Positions 1 through 23,371 of a DNA stretch of 64,000 nucleotides are shown here, in pieces; position 1 is the first letter of the stretch; each line of letters opens with the position of its first letter. The position numbers and the translations under genes were made by a program. Where the stretch lies: assembly GCF_900964775.1 (NCBI RefSeq), contig NC_041818.1:18003332-18067331 (forward strand), given 5' to 3'. Below the pieces are notes generated by a model. That model was not told the DNA's origin, searched no databases, and saw only the letters and a list, made by a program, of their open reading frames with translations. The stretch comes from Scleropages formosus. Taxonomy: Eukaryota > Chordata > Actinopteri > Osteoglossiformes > Osteoglossidae.

Positions 1-269
1 CAGACAGTTGTGTTTCATAGCCGAATATGGCTTTACTGCCTACAGGTTAACAATTGCATATCACTGCGTGTCAGTAATCATCCCAAAGTATCTTGATCCA
101 GTTGAGTCAGTTGTATTTTGTTTTTTAATTCTAGATTGAAGGTAACCTGCAAAACATTGACCTGCCAGAGCCAAGTATTCCTGCTTTAACAAAAGCTCCA
201 TGACCTCAGGAACCAGTGTGCTGTCTGCCATGAGGACCTACTGTTGTTGTGATCGATTCTTTGGCAGCT

Positions 270-13949
<13,680 letters not shown>

Positions 13950-14499
13950 AGGTGGTTCTGGACTATGGGAGATTTCAGCCTGGAGGACAGTCTCCCTGAA
14001 TCTGGGGACCAAGAGTTTACAGCTGGAAACATACAATACAGACATACACACGTACTCAAACCTGTTACCTGTTCTGGAAGCCTTCTTCCTCAGATGAAGA
14101 CATGCTGTGGAGACCCTGCTAATGCCGCTGGAACATTTCACTTTTCAGACAACTGGGATTCATAATACCGTTGGAAACATATGTCATGGAAAGGCATAAA
14201 ATATGTACAGTATATGTGCTGGATTCATGGAGACAAGACAGGGACCTGTGCATTCTTGAGAACTCTCACGTTTGGAGGAACAGCATGGACAAAAGCTTGA
14301 ACTTGTTGGAGACTTGGGAAAGGGATGTGTTTCATGGGTTCAGAGTGTTTGTGAGCAAGCAGCAGAAGAGTGCAGTTAATAAAGTTGATAAAAGGAACAA
14401 GGAGGGAATACATACTATACTGTGAGACAACCAAGTAAAAGGTTGTAAGTTAAATATTGTTAAGTATTACACTAAATATACTGCTGATAAAGACAAGGA

Positions 14500-14505
14500 A
14501 ATAAA
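14500..14505 (+). terminator. afap1l1 polyadenylation signal
   Basis: AATAAA 551 bases after the stop codon, followed by a T-rich tract. A second AATAAA at 14635-14640 could give a longer 3' end. Confidence 0.5.
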
Positions 14506-15151
14506 TACTGTTTTGTATTTTTTTTTTTTTTTTACTTTTTACACTGTGCAATGTTGTCCTTGTACTTAAAAAGAGCAGATTTTATAAATGGAGATTGTAC
14601 GTTAACCACACAGTGGACTGTGTTCATTATACCAAATAAAGCACACTACAGATTGTTCAATAAAATACTTTACAGATTTTCCCTCATAGCTCTCATCGTG
14701 GATTATAATACTTCTAGACGTCACCAAGCGTTCAATTGTACAACATTTTTTGTGGGATACTTTTAGTATCATTGTAGAGTATCTAACCAGCAGCGATGTA
14801 ATGTTTCCTTGCATTGTAATTTGCCTGTCTGTTTCTTAGTTATCTTTGGCTTTTGCACTTTATTTTTTATTATTTAGATGGTTAAGGGAAAAGCATTAAA
14901 ATAACTATTAAATCAATTTTTCTGTAACACTTGCTATTTCACACAACTTACCCTGGCTGCTTGATCATTTTGCATAAAATACAACTGAGAAAAGGACAAA
15001 AGGGAGGTTAACAGACTTTTTTTCATTCAGCTCTTCTACGTGTTAATGAAGGAACTGTAGATACCAGTTATTTGCAGCGTGAGGCGTTAAAACAAATGGG
15101 CCAGTCAAAGGAATGTTAATGGAACAGCATTCTTCGCACGTGGGAGTTGAC

Positions 15152-15152
<1 letters not shown>

Positions 15153-15216
<64 letters not shown>

Positions 15217-15224
15217 AGAGAGAG
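15153..15224 (+). repeat. (CA)n then (GA)n microsatellite
   Basis: About 30 CA units followed by four GA units, between afap1l1 and grpel2. A weaker CA-rich stretch follows at 15340-15382. Confidence 0.95.
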
Positions 15225-15616
15225 TGAGCTAAGCAGGCCTGAACAACTTGAGGGGGGGGGCTGGATTCACTGAGGGTGGCCCACATTCCAATGAGATGTG
15301 CCAGACCCCTTGGTCACTAAAACAAGACAAGAACAAAGACACACACACAAACACACACACACTGGTTAACACACACACAAAGACACAGATAAAGGCTAAC
15401 TTTGCAATGGCTAAATTTTTAAACTGCCTAAGTGCTTTCCTTTGTTTTGCGTGTGACTCTTCCACCTCTGAAATGCCTGGGACACATTAAAATCAAAATT
15501 TACACAGGACTGCCTCATGTTAAAGGAGAGAGTGGCAGTATAAAATTTTGACATTTTGAGGATCGTTCTGTATATGCTACATAAATTCCCCTGATTCTCT
15601 ATTAGTAGTGAATTTA

Positions 15617-15740
15617 GCTGTACTCAAGAATTACCTGTCTGCATCCAAATCTCTCCTTCTGTCGGTGTAATATACTCTTGTTTTCTGAGATGTACGTACC
15701 CTTTGAGGGAAAACGTCTGCTAAATGAATAAATCTCAATT
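15617..15740 (+). mobile_element. LINE 3'-end fragment (same family)
   Basis: Diverged short copy between afap1l1 and grpel2: CTGTCTGCATCCAAATCTCT, TTCTGAGATGTACGTACC and ACGTCTGCTAAATGAATAAA are recognisable against the copies at 5817 and 8440. Confidence 0.6.
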
Positions 15741-16080
15741 TTGCTGAAGCATTAGTATCACACAGCTGTTTCTTCAGAGGAAACATTATAATTTGTGTGC
15801 GTAAACCAATCATACTGTAGCTTATGTTAAGAAAAAAATATGTATGTTGTAAAAAATGGCTCGTTTGTAAAATGCCAATTTTCCTGTTTTACAAATTGCA
15901 TTGCAAAAAGACAACAGACAGGCCTACAGTATAATCATGTATACTTCTGTCAGTGTTTTTAAAATACTCGTAGAACCTTTTTCAGAACTCGAGCCATTGC
16001 ACTGACTTAAATCGTTTAATACAATCCCATTCTGACGAAGCTCAAACATTGGATTAAATGAGATTAAATCGTGAGTTTTA

Positions 16081-16340
16081 TTTTATCGCACACGTCACGT
16101 GCATAAATTACTGCACATAATATAGTCGCCATAGTTTACAGCACTCTTCACGTTGCGTGCACTGTACGTTACTGCAAAAGCACACATATGCATCCTTTTT
16201 TTAAAAACTGCAGAGTGCAAAAAATGTTGCACATGTAACGTACCACAACGGTACGCTACCATTGACACTCGCTTGACGGAGCCCAGTCGAACGGCATTGT
16301 GGGAAGTGTGTGCAGCTCAGTCTCGCGGCGATGCGAGCGG
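16081..16340 (+). promoter_or_regulatory. grpel2 promoter region
   Basis: The 250 bases before the grpel2 start are moderately CpG-rich. A palindromic E-box CACGTG lies at 16096-16101 inside TCACGTGC, a USF/MITF-type site. No TATA box is evident at a suitable distance. The transcription start is not resolved, which matters because an upstream ATG lies at 16331. Confidence 0.4.
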
Positions 16341-16387
16341 CGCTCACAAGTCTGGACGAGCTATGGCAATACGGTACCTGCGCTTAG
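16331..16387 (+). other. upstream ORF overlapping the grpel2 start
   Basis: The ATG at 16331 begins an 18-codon ORF (MRAALTSLDELWQYGTCA) that stops at 16385-16387, 22 bases past the grpel2 ATG at 16363, in a different frame. If the transcript starts upstream of 16331, ribosomes meet this ATG first and would have to leak past it. Its context (GGCG before the ATG, C after it) is only moderate. Alternatively the transcription start lies between the two ATGs. Confidence 0.4.
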
Positions 16388-19300
16388 CACAGAGAAACCT
16401 TCAAGACCTGAGCAAAGTACTGCTCTTGTTGCCGAAGAACAACAGCAGGTAACTGCGCGCCTTTTAAATTGTGTTCCTGTCTACGTGAATAAAGACGTTT
16501 ACGTGATTTCAATGGAATTTGTTTGTTAGATCATAATGTTTTATACGCCAGTCATCATTAGTTTTAGTCTTATTAGATAAATCATGGTTTTACATTCATT
16601 TCCTGTCCATTACTTTCACTACTGATACTAGTAGTAGGTAGTAGTTTGACTTTGATCTTCTGAACGGACTTTGTTTTAGAAATCCATTAGGAATGTTTAA
16701 AGGTCACTTGTGTGGAATGTTAATTCACACAGATATGAGTGTGTGTGTGAATTTTGAACCTTTTCCGCTTGTTATTATATCCGTTATATTAATATTTTGT
16801 TTTACTGCAATATTCGTCCGTTTTTTTTGCCTTAGCCGTGTAGCGCAAAGGGGACACGTCGCGTCACATGACCGTGGTCTCGTGCCGCCACTTTTGGCTG
16901 TCCCGTTTATTTTCACACAGAACAAGAATAAGCTAAACGCGTGTCCGGAAAGCTCACTTCGTGACGCCTTGTGGAATTTTTAAACATTTTATGCTTTCGG
17001 ACAACTTTGTGTGTGTGTGTTTTACTGTAATTTACCATGCCATGTCATGTCCATGGATTCATAAGTAAACGCAGAACGGTACCGGTCGCCCCGGGCGTTT
17101 TATAATAACGATGATGTTGACCGGTTATCGGTCGGTTCCAAAACCCAGAACCTAATTTTCGAGTCGTTTCTGCAAAGTTGCGGCTCGTGCCGCCGCGCGC
17201 GGAGTCCATTGTCAAAGAGCGCTGCCTCACGTATCGCCTCGTGAGGGAAGAAGAGGGGTGAGCGGCGCGCCCGCTTTGCGCTTCTGATACACCCCCGGGC
17301 CGGGAATCATGGGAGCGTATTTTACACACCGCCCTTTATATATCGCACTCCACGAAGCTGTGTGTTAACGTAGTAGTTTGCCAGCATGGTAAAAGTGCAG
17401 TTTAGCTGCAATTTATATCGTTGGTCTTTTTAAAAAAAAAAAAAAAAAACTAAAGAAAAAATGAAAACCAGAGTTCATATGTATGTGTGTGTTGGGCATT
17501 GGTGTGTAGCTTTCATATATATATAGTGGGAATTACACAATCCTGGTAACTGGATACTGTTCAGACACGTGAGTTTATCACGCTGTTTAGAGCCACTTGA
17601 CCGTGTGGCTCAGCTGCTATTGAAAAAGTGTAAGAATGTGGCCACAGTGTTGGGGAAAAGTGTTGTGTCTGTCCACTGCTGAGAACAGCTGTTTGGAATC
17701 ATGGTAGAGCCTAGGCCTCCATCTTCTCACTGTGTGTGTGTTGGGGGAAGACCCATTCAGTTTCACGCCAGCAAATTCATTGACATCTTGAACGAATTTA
17801 GGCTTCAAAGTGCTTTTGATCATTCTGAAGATCATCTTTACATAAAGCACTTTTTTTCTGAAAGCAGATCAGATGAATTGCTGAAGTTTGCAGCTCCCAC
17901 CTGGAATAGTTTGTTCCTGCAAGGAATTTTATTTTATACTTCTATGGGGAGGGATAAAGTGAGCAACTGCTGTTGCCTGTGCTTAAAGGTGCGCAGATTT
18001 ACCAGTTAGCGCTTAAGTAAAAGTATGGGCTCGATTCATTTTGAGACGAAACCTGAGAAATCGGGCGTTACGCTAGTCTAGAACTGGCCTCAGACTCACT
18101 TCTGGTGGACAGTTTCTGCACCAGCACGTTTGCTTAAAAATGCAGAGCCGTCTTTCCTCGGTAATCCTGAAAATACCTGCATTTAAAGTTCACAAAAACA
18201 AGCCAGAAAATGGAAACTCATTGTTCAGAAAAGCAAAACCAAACACATCCTTGCTGTATAAAAGCAGCGTAAAGTAAGTGCACAGTAAATTACTTTTGTT
18301 TGTTCTCTGGAATTCAGCTTCATCACACACATGGTATAAGCCACACTACTATTCAGGTGTTTTTGGCACATGTTAGACATCTTTGATTTCTCAAAAGTAT
18401 CTTCAAACATGACTTGGAGCTAAAGAACCTTTGTCACGGGTACTTAAACCACTGCTTTTTCCGTAGATATTATGGTATGGGTTAGGGTAAGGTGAGGTAG
18501 CAATGTTCTGCAGAGCTCAGCCAACACCACAGCACCTTCCTCTTTATCTTACCATTCATTTGATTATTTAAAGCCATTGTTTTCATGAACTTGAACAGAA
18601 TGTTGACAATTTTGTTTGCACTGACAGTTAAATAATGGGACACTATGAAAATGTGAAAACTGAAGCTGTAGTCTTTTTCTAAGTGGTCAAATTTAAACAG
18701 GTGTTTCATGTTGGTGGGGTTGTTCAGGCCTACATGGCAAGACATGAAACAATTCTTCTGTCTTTTCTCTATTGCATATAAATCCATAGTAGGACTGAAG
18801 GTAAGGCTTAAGTCCTTACCTTTCATTGTGAACTCTGAAACTCAGCACTGTAGCTGTTCTTACATTTCCTCAAACCAGTCCAGTCTAGAGTGAAGTAAAG
18901 ACCTTCACCACACCCAAATTTTGTTATAGCTGTTCATTGGGAGAAGGCCTATAAAACTGCTGTTCTACTGTCTTCTCACAGAATTGAGTTTTAGCAAAGT
19001 ATGATTTCACATCTGAAGGATTCAGACCAGATGGTCCAGTTTGTTTCCTCAGTGAATATGGCAGTAGAACCATCCATTCCATACAGTTAGCTGGAACTTT
19101 TTAGTGGCTGAAACAATCCTCCATTACTGTTTAGCTATGAAAAGAAGTTACCAAAAAGCATGTTGGGTATTTTACTGCTGCTGCATTTCCACTATTACTC
19201 AGAAACAAGGGAACTGATCTTGTTCCAGCAAAAAAGTAGACACCTTATCTGAAGGTCATTTATCTCTTGAGATGTTTTAGATATTGAGCTAGCTACAAAT

Positions 19301-20122
19301 AACAGTGGTTACATTAGTTGGATAGGAAGACAGTTCTAATTATATAATGTAAGTACTTTGTCTGATTTGTCTTGTCTTGCCACTTCACATTCTGGAAACC
19401 AATCTGTTTCAGTGAGGTATTTTTTTTCTAGTGAATTATTCCTACTGTGGCAGTAAAAAGATTTAATGTTAAAAACATAAAATGCTTTGCTGTTTGGTCA
19501 GTGGGGTCAACTGCAGTGTAAATGAATAGCATTTACATTTATTCATTTGCTTTTCTCTAAAGTGACTTAGAATGTTAAGCTACTTTCATGTACCCATTTA
19601 TACAACAGATTAATTCACTCGTAGGAAAGAACTGGAGATTTCTAATAATGATACAATAATATTTTTAATATTTGGAATTACTATCGAAAAGAGGGCTGCA
19701 GTAGGATGACAGAATATAGTTATCTTTTTCTGCCCCTGAAATTATCATGTGGTCTTATTCAAGCATTGTTTTACTTAATACTCTGGCAAAGGAATTCTGC
19801 AAGCTGGATCATTTTTATTCAGTTCATTTCTGCCATTTATGCACTGTTGATCTACTCCCATATCTTCAGGACTGTAGCAGAGCTGTACAGCACTGCAGCT
19901 CAACGCAGCAGAGGTGACGACTTTCATGGCGAGGATGGTGTGGATGACCACAGCCACTCACTCACCGAAGCAAGGATTCTCAAAATGCGAGCCAACAAGC
20001 TGGAGCAAGAAGTCCGAGACCTGAGTGTAAGTGAACTAGCAGGAGGATAGGGCAGCATGACACCATTTATCCTTATTTCAGGTCTTAAGACACATCAGGC
20101 CTTAAGCTTTTTTTTCTTCTTC

Positions 20123-20157
<35 letters not shown>

Positions 20158-20685
20158 TGTCCCAGGAGAGATACAAAAAAGCTTTGGCGGACTCTGACAT
20201 GGTTCGGAGAAGAACGCAGAAATTTGTTGAAGATGCTAAGCTCTTCGGTGAGTGCAGATTGATTTGGGGGATTTTTGTTTCACTTTTTTTTAAAAAAAAA
20301 ATTACCCTCTTCCTGAAATTTATTCATGTTGATAGGAATTCAGAGTTTCTGCCGAGACCTGGTGGAAGTGGCTGACGTGCTGGAGCGGGCGACAAGGGAC
20401 TTTCAAGGAGAAGGACTAGGCCCTGAGGGCAGTACTCAGCTGTGTAAAGAGCTGGTGCATGTGCTGGACAAGCTGCAGTTCATCTTTGCAAAACATGGTC
20501 TTGAAAAAATGAACCCTGTGGGGGGCCGATACGACCCCTACGAGCATGAGATTGTGTGCCATGTGGCATCAGATGGCGTTGAGCCTGGCTCTGTTGCACT
20601 GGTCAAGCAAGATGGCTACAAGCTACACGGGCGGACCATACGGCACGCCCATGTTGGCATTGCCATGCACACACAGGTACACTGA
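16363..20685 (+). CDS. grpel2: GrpE-like 2, mitochondrial nucleotide exchange factor, 4 exons, 224 aa
   Basis: Exchanges ADP for ATP on mitochondrial Hsp70 in the matrix, supporting import and folding. Exons 16363-16448, 19870-20026, 20166-20247, 20336-20685; phases 2/0/1 agree and the product is 224 aa (human GRPEL2 225). The first 29 residues (MAIRYLRLAQRNLQ...) are rich in arginine and leucine, as expected of a mitochondrial presequence. Residues about 60-110 form the long GrpE helix (ANKLEQEVRDLSERYKKALA, then RRRTQKFVEDAKLFG). The C-terminal beta domain carries NPVGGRYDPYEHE and GYKLHGRTIRHAHVG. Human GRPEL2 has Cys87 in DCENIRRR; here the position is Ser (DSDMVRRR). An out-of-frame ATG at 16331 opens an 18-codon ORF overlapping this start. 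The acceptor of exon 3 has a GT repeat between the T tract and the AG. Intron 1 (3.4 kb) holds an unexplained CpG-rich block. Lies head-to-tail after afap1l1, as in human 5q32. Confidence 0.93.
17045..17345. other. CpG-rich block with minus-strand TATA box in grpel2 intron 1
   Basis: This 300-base block is much richer in GC and CpG than the rest of the intron, including CCGCCGCGCGCGG near 17190-17202 and GGCGCGCCCGC near 17264-17274. On the minus strand TATATAAAG occupies 17334-17342. Downstream of it an open frame runs from an ATG at 17207-17209 to a stop at 17045 (54 aa, starting MDSARGGTSRNF and ending LLMNPWT). I do not recognise the product. It could be a second CpG-island promoter of grpel2, a divergent non-coding RNA promoter, or a small gene. 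Confidence 0.4.
19527..19620 (-). mobile_element. SINE family B 3'-end fragment
   Basis: ATTTACATTTATTCATTTGC, TTTTCTCTAAAGTGACTTA and CCCATTTATACAACAG are the reverse of the family B tail (CTGTATAAATGGG ... GTAAGTCGCTTTGGAG ... TAAATG). In grpel2 intron 1. Confidence 0.55.
20109..20160 (+). repeat. poly-T tract and (GT)8 at the grpel2 exon 3 acceptor
   Basis: T-rich 20109-20122, an uninterrupted run of 22 T (20123-20144), then (GT)8 (20145-20160) and CCCAG at 20161-20165. The GT repeat separates the polypyrimidine tract from the splice acceptor. Confidence 0.9.
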
Positions 20686-20837
20686 CCTCCCAAAAATCAC
20701 CTGTCCACAGGCATCACCTGTCACACTCAAAATGAATAGTCTTCCTTGGGTGCATTTGGCATTCAAGTTTTTCATGTTAATTTTCACATTTTGTACAGTA
20801 AATGTTTATTTATTTTTGTTTGATCATTTTCTGAAGT

Positions 20838-20843
20838 AATAAA
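20838..20843 (+). terminator. grpel2 polyadenylation signal
   Basis: AATAAA 153 bases after the grpel2 stop, followed by GT-rich sequence (TCTGTGTTTG). The 3' UTR would be about 170 bases. Confidence 0.6.
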
Positions 20844-21825
20844 ATATTAGTCTGTGTTTGATAAATTGTATAGCAGATTTGGCAAGAATAAGGGTAAGTC
20901 CCCCCTCAGTCACTGAATGCAGAGTACTGTGTGTGTGGTGATGACTAGTGATTTGAACGCTTTGTTACGCATGAGGTGAGAAATGGTTTGCTTGGGTTCG
21001 AGTCTATATGAGAATGGGAGGTGAATCCTTGCCCTCGGTGACAAGGAGCAGAATATACATGCAGTTGTGGATCTATTTTTTTTCCCCACAGCACCTTAAA
21101 CTATTTATAAAAAACTAGTTTGCTAGTATTTAATGTAAAATACTGTAAGCACTGCCAGTTGAATGGGAGGTATGATTCAAGGACAGCAGTTTGTATCAGC
21201 CTATTGGATAAGTGGAACACATACCAATTTGTTCTGAACTGGGACTATGTCATTGCTAGAATCACAGGGGGGCTAGATTTTAGAATCAACTTGGGGACTG
21301 AGTAAGTGGACTACACACTAAATGCCTGTTAAAGTACATGAAACCAAAGAGTGTAAGATGGAATTAAAAGTTGTGCTGAGAATTTGCATTGAAAATAATT
21401 TGTGCATGAGTTATCTCCATCCACGCTGAACTGCAGAACTTAATTGTCTAGGTTTTTACACCCAGCCCCCCTTTTTGATTTTCTCAAGGGGGGGGGGGGG
21501 GGAAGAACAGCTGGGTGACCTTTGAACTAGTACACTTTAGCAATGGTGTCTTACAACCCAGTCACTATGCTATAAGTGATATGTATTGCAGTGCTATAAT
21601 GCAACATGTCACTAGAGAAGTTTCTACAAGTTTGGCGAGCGCATTGCACTAGTGAAGTGGTGCAGGACTGCAGACTGCTTGGGCACAGGAGGATTATGTT
21701 CTAAAAGCTTCCTTTAACTTAAATATGGGTAGAATGCCACGTAAAGACTAAACCTCACAGCCACGTTAGAAGTTTCAGCACATGATCAACACTCAAGACA
21801 ATATCCACAAACACAGATTAAAGCC
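20844..21825. other. grpel2-pttg1 tail-to-tail interval
   Basis: About 1 kb, AT-rich, with the G15 run. I looked for the miR-146a mature sequence, whose gene lies near PTTG1 in mammals, and did not see it. Nothing else is supported. Confidence 0.5.
21488..21502 (+). repeat. run of 15 G
   Basis: Uninterrupted G15 in the tail-to-tail interval between grpel2 and pttg1. It can form a G-quadruplex and is prone to length errors in sequencing. Confidence 0.95.
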
Positions 21826-21831
21826 TTTATT
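21826..21831 (-). terminator. pttg1 polyadenylation signal
   Basis: TTTATT on the plus strand reads AATAAA on the pttg1 strand, 45 bases after its stop. This implies a very short 3' UTR. Confidence 0.6.
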
Positions 21832-21875
21832 TCTAAAAAAAGGGGAGGAGAAGAAAAAGAAAACGGTGGGGGGTG

Positions 21876-22799
21876 TCAGTCTTCCATCTCAGGAGGCAAA
21901 TCCACAGTTAACTGGTTGACCGTCTGGAGGAAAGCTTCCAGTTCTGCAGAAAAACCTGAAACCATTCCGTTAGAAAGAGTCAGGGGTTACAATGGAGCAT
22001 ATTTACAAAAGAAAACGGTTCCGTCCAGGTCTTACCACGTCTCATCTGCACTGGAGAAGTAGGTGGACAGGGCTCTAGCTCATCCAGCTCGTCGTCCTCC
22101 GGCAGAACCGGGGGCCCCGAGACGCTGCTCAGCCCCGCCAGGCACAGATGACTGAGACGGACCTCCTCCGGCACCTCGAAACTCTCGAAGTCTGAGGGAG
22201 GAATTCGGGTGTCTGTCAGCTGGAGGACCCGATCGGCTCAGCCGCGCCTCCGACACGAACCCACCTCGGCCGACAGTGCCATTTCGTGGGCCACTTACTT
22301 ACCCAGTGGGTTGTACGGAATGAACTTCTCCACCTCGGGGTACTCCTCGGCGTTCTTCTCCGCTTTCGCTCTCGCTGGCTGGGACGCAACAAACACCGCC
22401 GTTACACCGGGCGGGAAGGGAACTCGGAGACTGGGGTTCGGGGAGGGCGGTCGGTCGGACTAGTTACTCACTATGGCCACGCCGGGCTTTCGACTCTCTT
22501 GTGTCGAAGAGGAGACCGCGGCGCAGACCTTGTTCAACGGCCCCAAAGCTTTGCGGCCGGACTGCGGATGATTCCTGCTCGACAGAGGGGTCTTTAGACA
22601 CTTTTCGGCATAGACCCCACCTGCAGGAACACAAATACGTAAAGTCACCCTTAGGGAAAGTACACGGCTTGCGGGGCGGATCTGTGTCAGGATCGGATGC
22701 GCAGTGACCTGGAGCGGACTGGAGCCGAGCGCGCTGCTTGGATGGAGCAGGAGTGCGAATGCCGTCGTTCTCTTGGTCAACGTAGACCAGGGTCGCCAT
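21876..22799 (-). CDS. pttg1: securin (pituitary tumor-transforming 1), 5 coding exons, 179 aa
   Basis: Inhibitor and chaperone of separase, destroyed by APC/C at anaphase onset to allow sister chromatids to part. Coding exons on the minus strand: 22709-22799, 22472-22620, 22303-22378, 22036-22191, 21876-21943; phases agree and give 179 aa (human 202). Seen: N-terminus MATLVYVDQENDG (human MATLIYVDKENGE); destruction box RKALGPLN at 53-60; separase-binding segment EYPEVEKFIPYNPLDFESF spanning exons 3-4; acidic-proline stretch LPEDDELDELEPCPPTSP; end LEAFLQTVNQLTVDLPPEMED. The human KEN box (9-11) reads QEN here. The donor of exon 1 (GTCACT) is weak and intron 1 is only 88 bases. A non-coding first exon probably ends at 23148 (donor ACT then GTAAGT), just below a promoter with three CCAAT boxes. 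Lies tail-to-tail with grpel2. Confidence 0.93.
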
Positions 22800-22904
22800 G
22801 ATCTTCCACAGAAGATTTCAAGATTTAGCGAATTACAGACACAAATTACGCAGGTCAGGAGGGAAGCAGTACAGCTCCATATCATGCACAACACCAGCTA
22901 CCAC

Positions 22905-22993
22905 GTCTTCAAATATATACACATTGTATTTTCTACCAGATGTACGTCGCTTTGTCAAAAAAAACATCCGCTAAACGAATAAATGTAAATGTA
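22905..22993 (+). mobile_element. LINE 3'-end fragment (same family)
   Basis: Short copy in the presumed 5' intron of pttg1, opposite in orientation: ACATTGTATTTTCTACC, GATGTACGTCGCTTTG, CATCCGCTAAACGAATAAA and TGTAAATG. It lies between the pttg1 start codon and the promoter. Confidence 0.6.
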
Positions 22994-23147
22994 ATCTTCA
23001 CTAAAATGATGACGGTTAAACTTAAAGTCACACCAACTTCACGAACGATACTGTACTAGGGGGCTTGTCTTAAAGTAGAGAAACGCTTTTAAACTGAAAA
23101 AAAATAATTCCAATACGCTACAAACAACAACTCGTCCATCAACTTAC

Positions 23148-23371
23148 AGTTGACAACTCAGTAATCAGCGTTCCGAAATTTTAATAAAAGATAATTTCCC
23201 CTTATAAACGCCACATCTGGCCAGTGCCATAGGCGACGTTTTTAAATAGGAGCGCGTCTTCTTATTGGTCCACAATGATGACGTATTGGCTTTTCGAACA
23301 TCAACTGCGTCCCTTGATAGGATAAATTGCCCTCGAGCGCGTTTTGTGAACATCGTGCCGTTTCCCATTGG
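23148..23371 (-). promoter_or_regulatory. pttg1 promoter with three CCAAT boxes and likely non-coding exon 1
   Basis: ATTGG on the plus strand (CCAAT on the pttg1 strand) occurs at 23264-23268, 23285-23289 and 23367-23371. A TATTTAAA-like element lies at about 23241-23248; TTTAAA is also a known variant of the CHR cell-cycle element. The likely 5' exon ends at 23148, followed by GTAAGT on the minus strand. Several CCAAT boxes with a CHR-like site are typical of NF-Y/DREAM-controlled G2/M genes, which fits securin. The transcription start is inferred. Confidence 0.55.

Larger units (their letters stand above)
14641..16080. other. afap1l1-grpel2 intergenic interval
   Basis: AT-rich. Contains the CA/GA microsatellite, the CA-rich stretch near 15350 and the LINE end at 15617-15740. 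No further gene or exon is seen on either strand. Confidence 0.6.
16449..19869. other. grpel2 intron 1
   Basis: 3.4 kb. Besides the CpG-rich block at 17045-17345 and the SINE end at 19527, it is AT-rich with no recognisable gene. An open frame at 17701-18009 has no family resemblance and no CpG signal. Confidence 0.6.

Noticed and set aside
15153-15382. CRISPR-like or tandem array
   Set aside because: Plain CA/GA microsatellite; no spacers or unique-length repeats anywhere in the window.
20844-21875. miR-146a next to pttg1
   Set aside because: The mature sequence (TGAGAACTGAATTCC) was not seen on either strand near pttg1.
22464-22799. 111-codon continuous reading through pttg1 exon 1 into exon 2
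   Set aside because: Beyond residue 30 it reads the intron, then exon 2 in the wrong frame; the spliced frame gives the securin destruction box.
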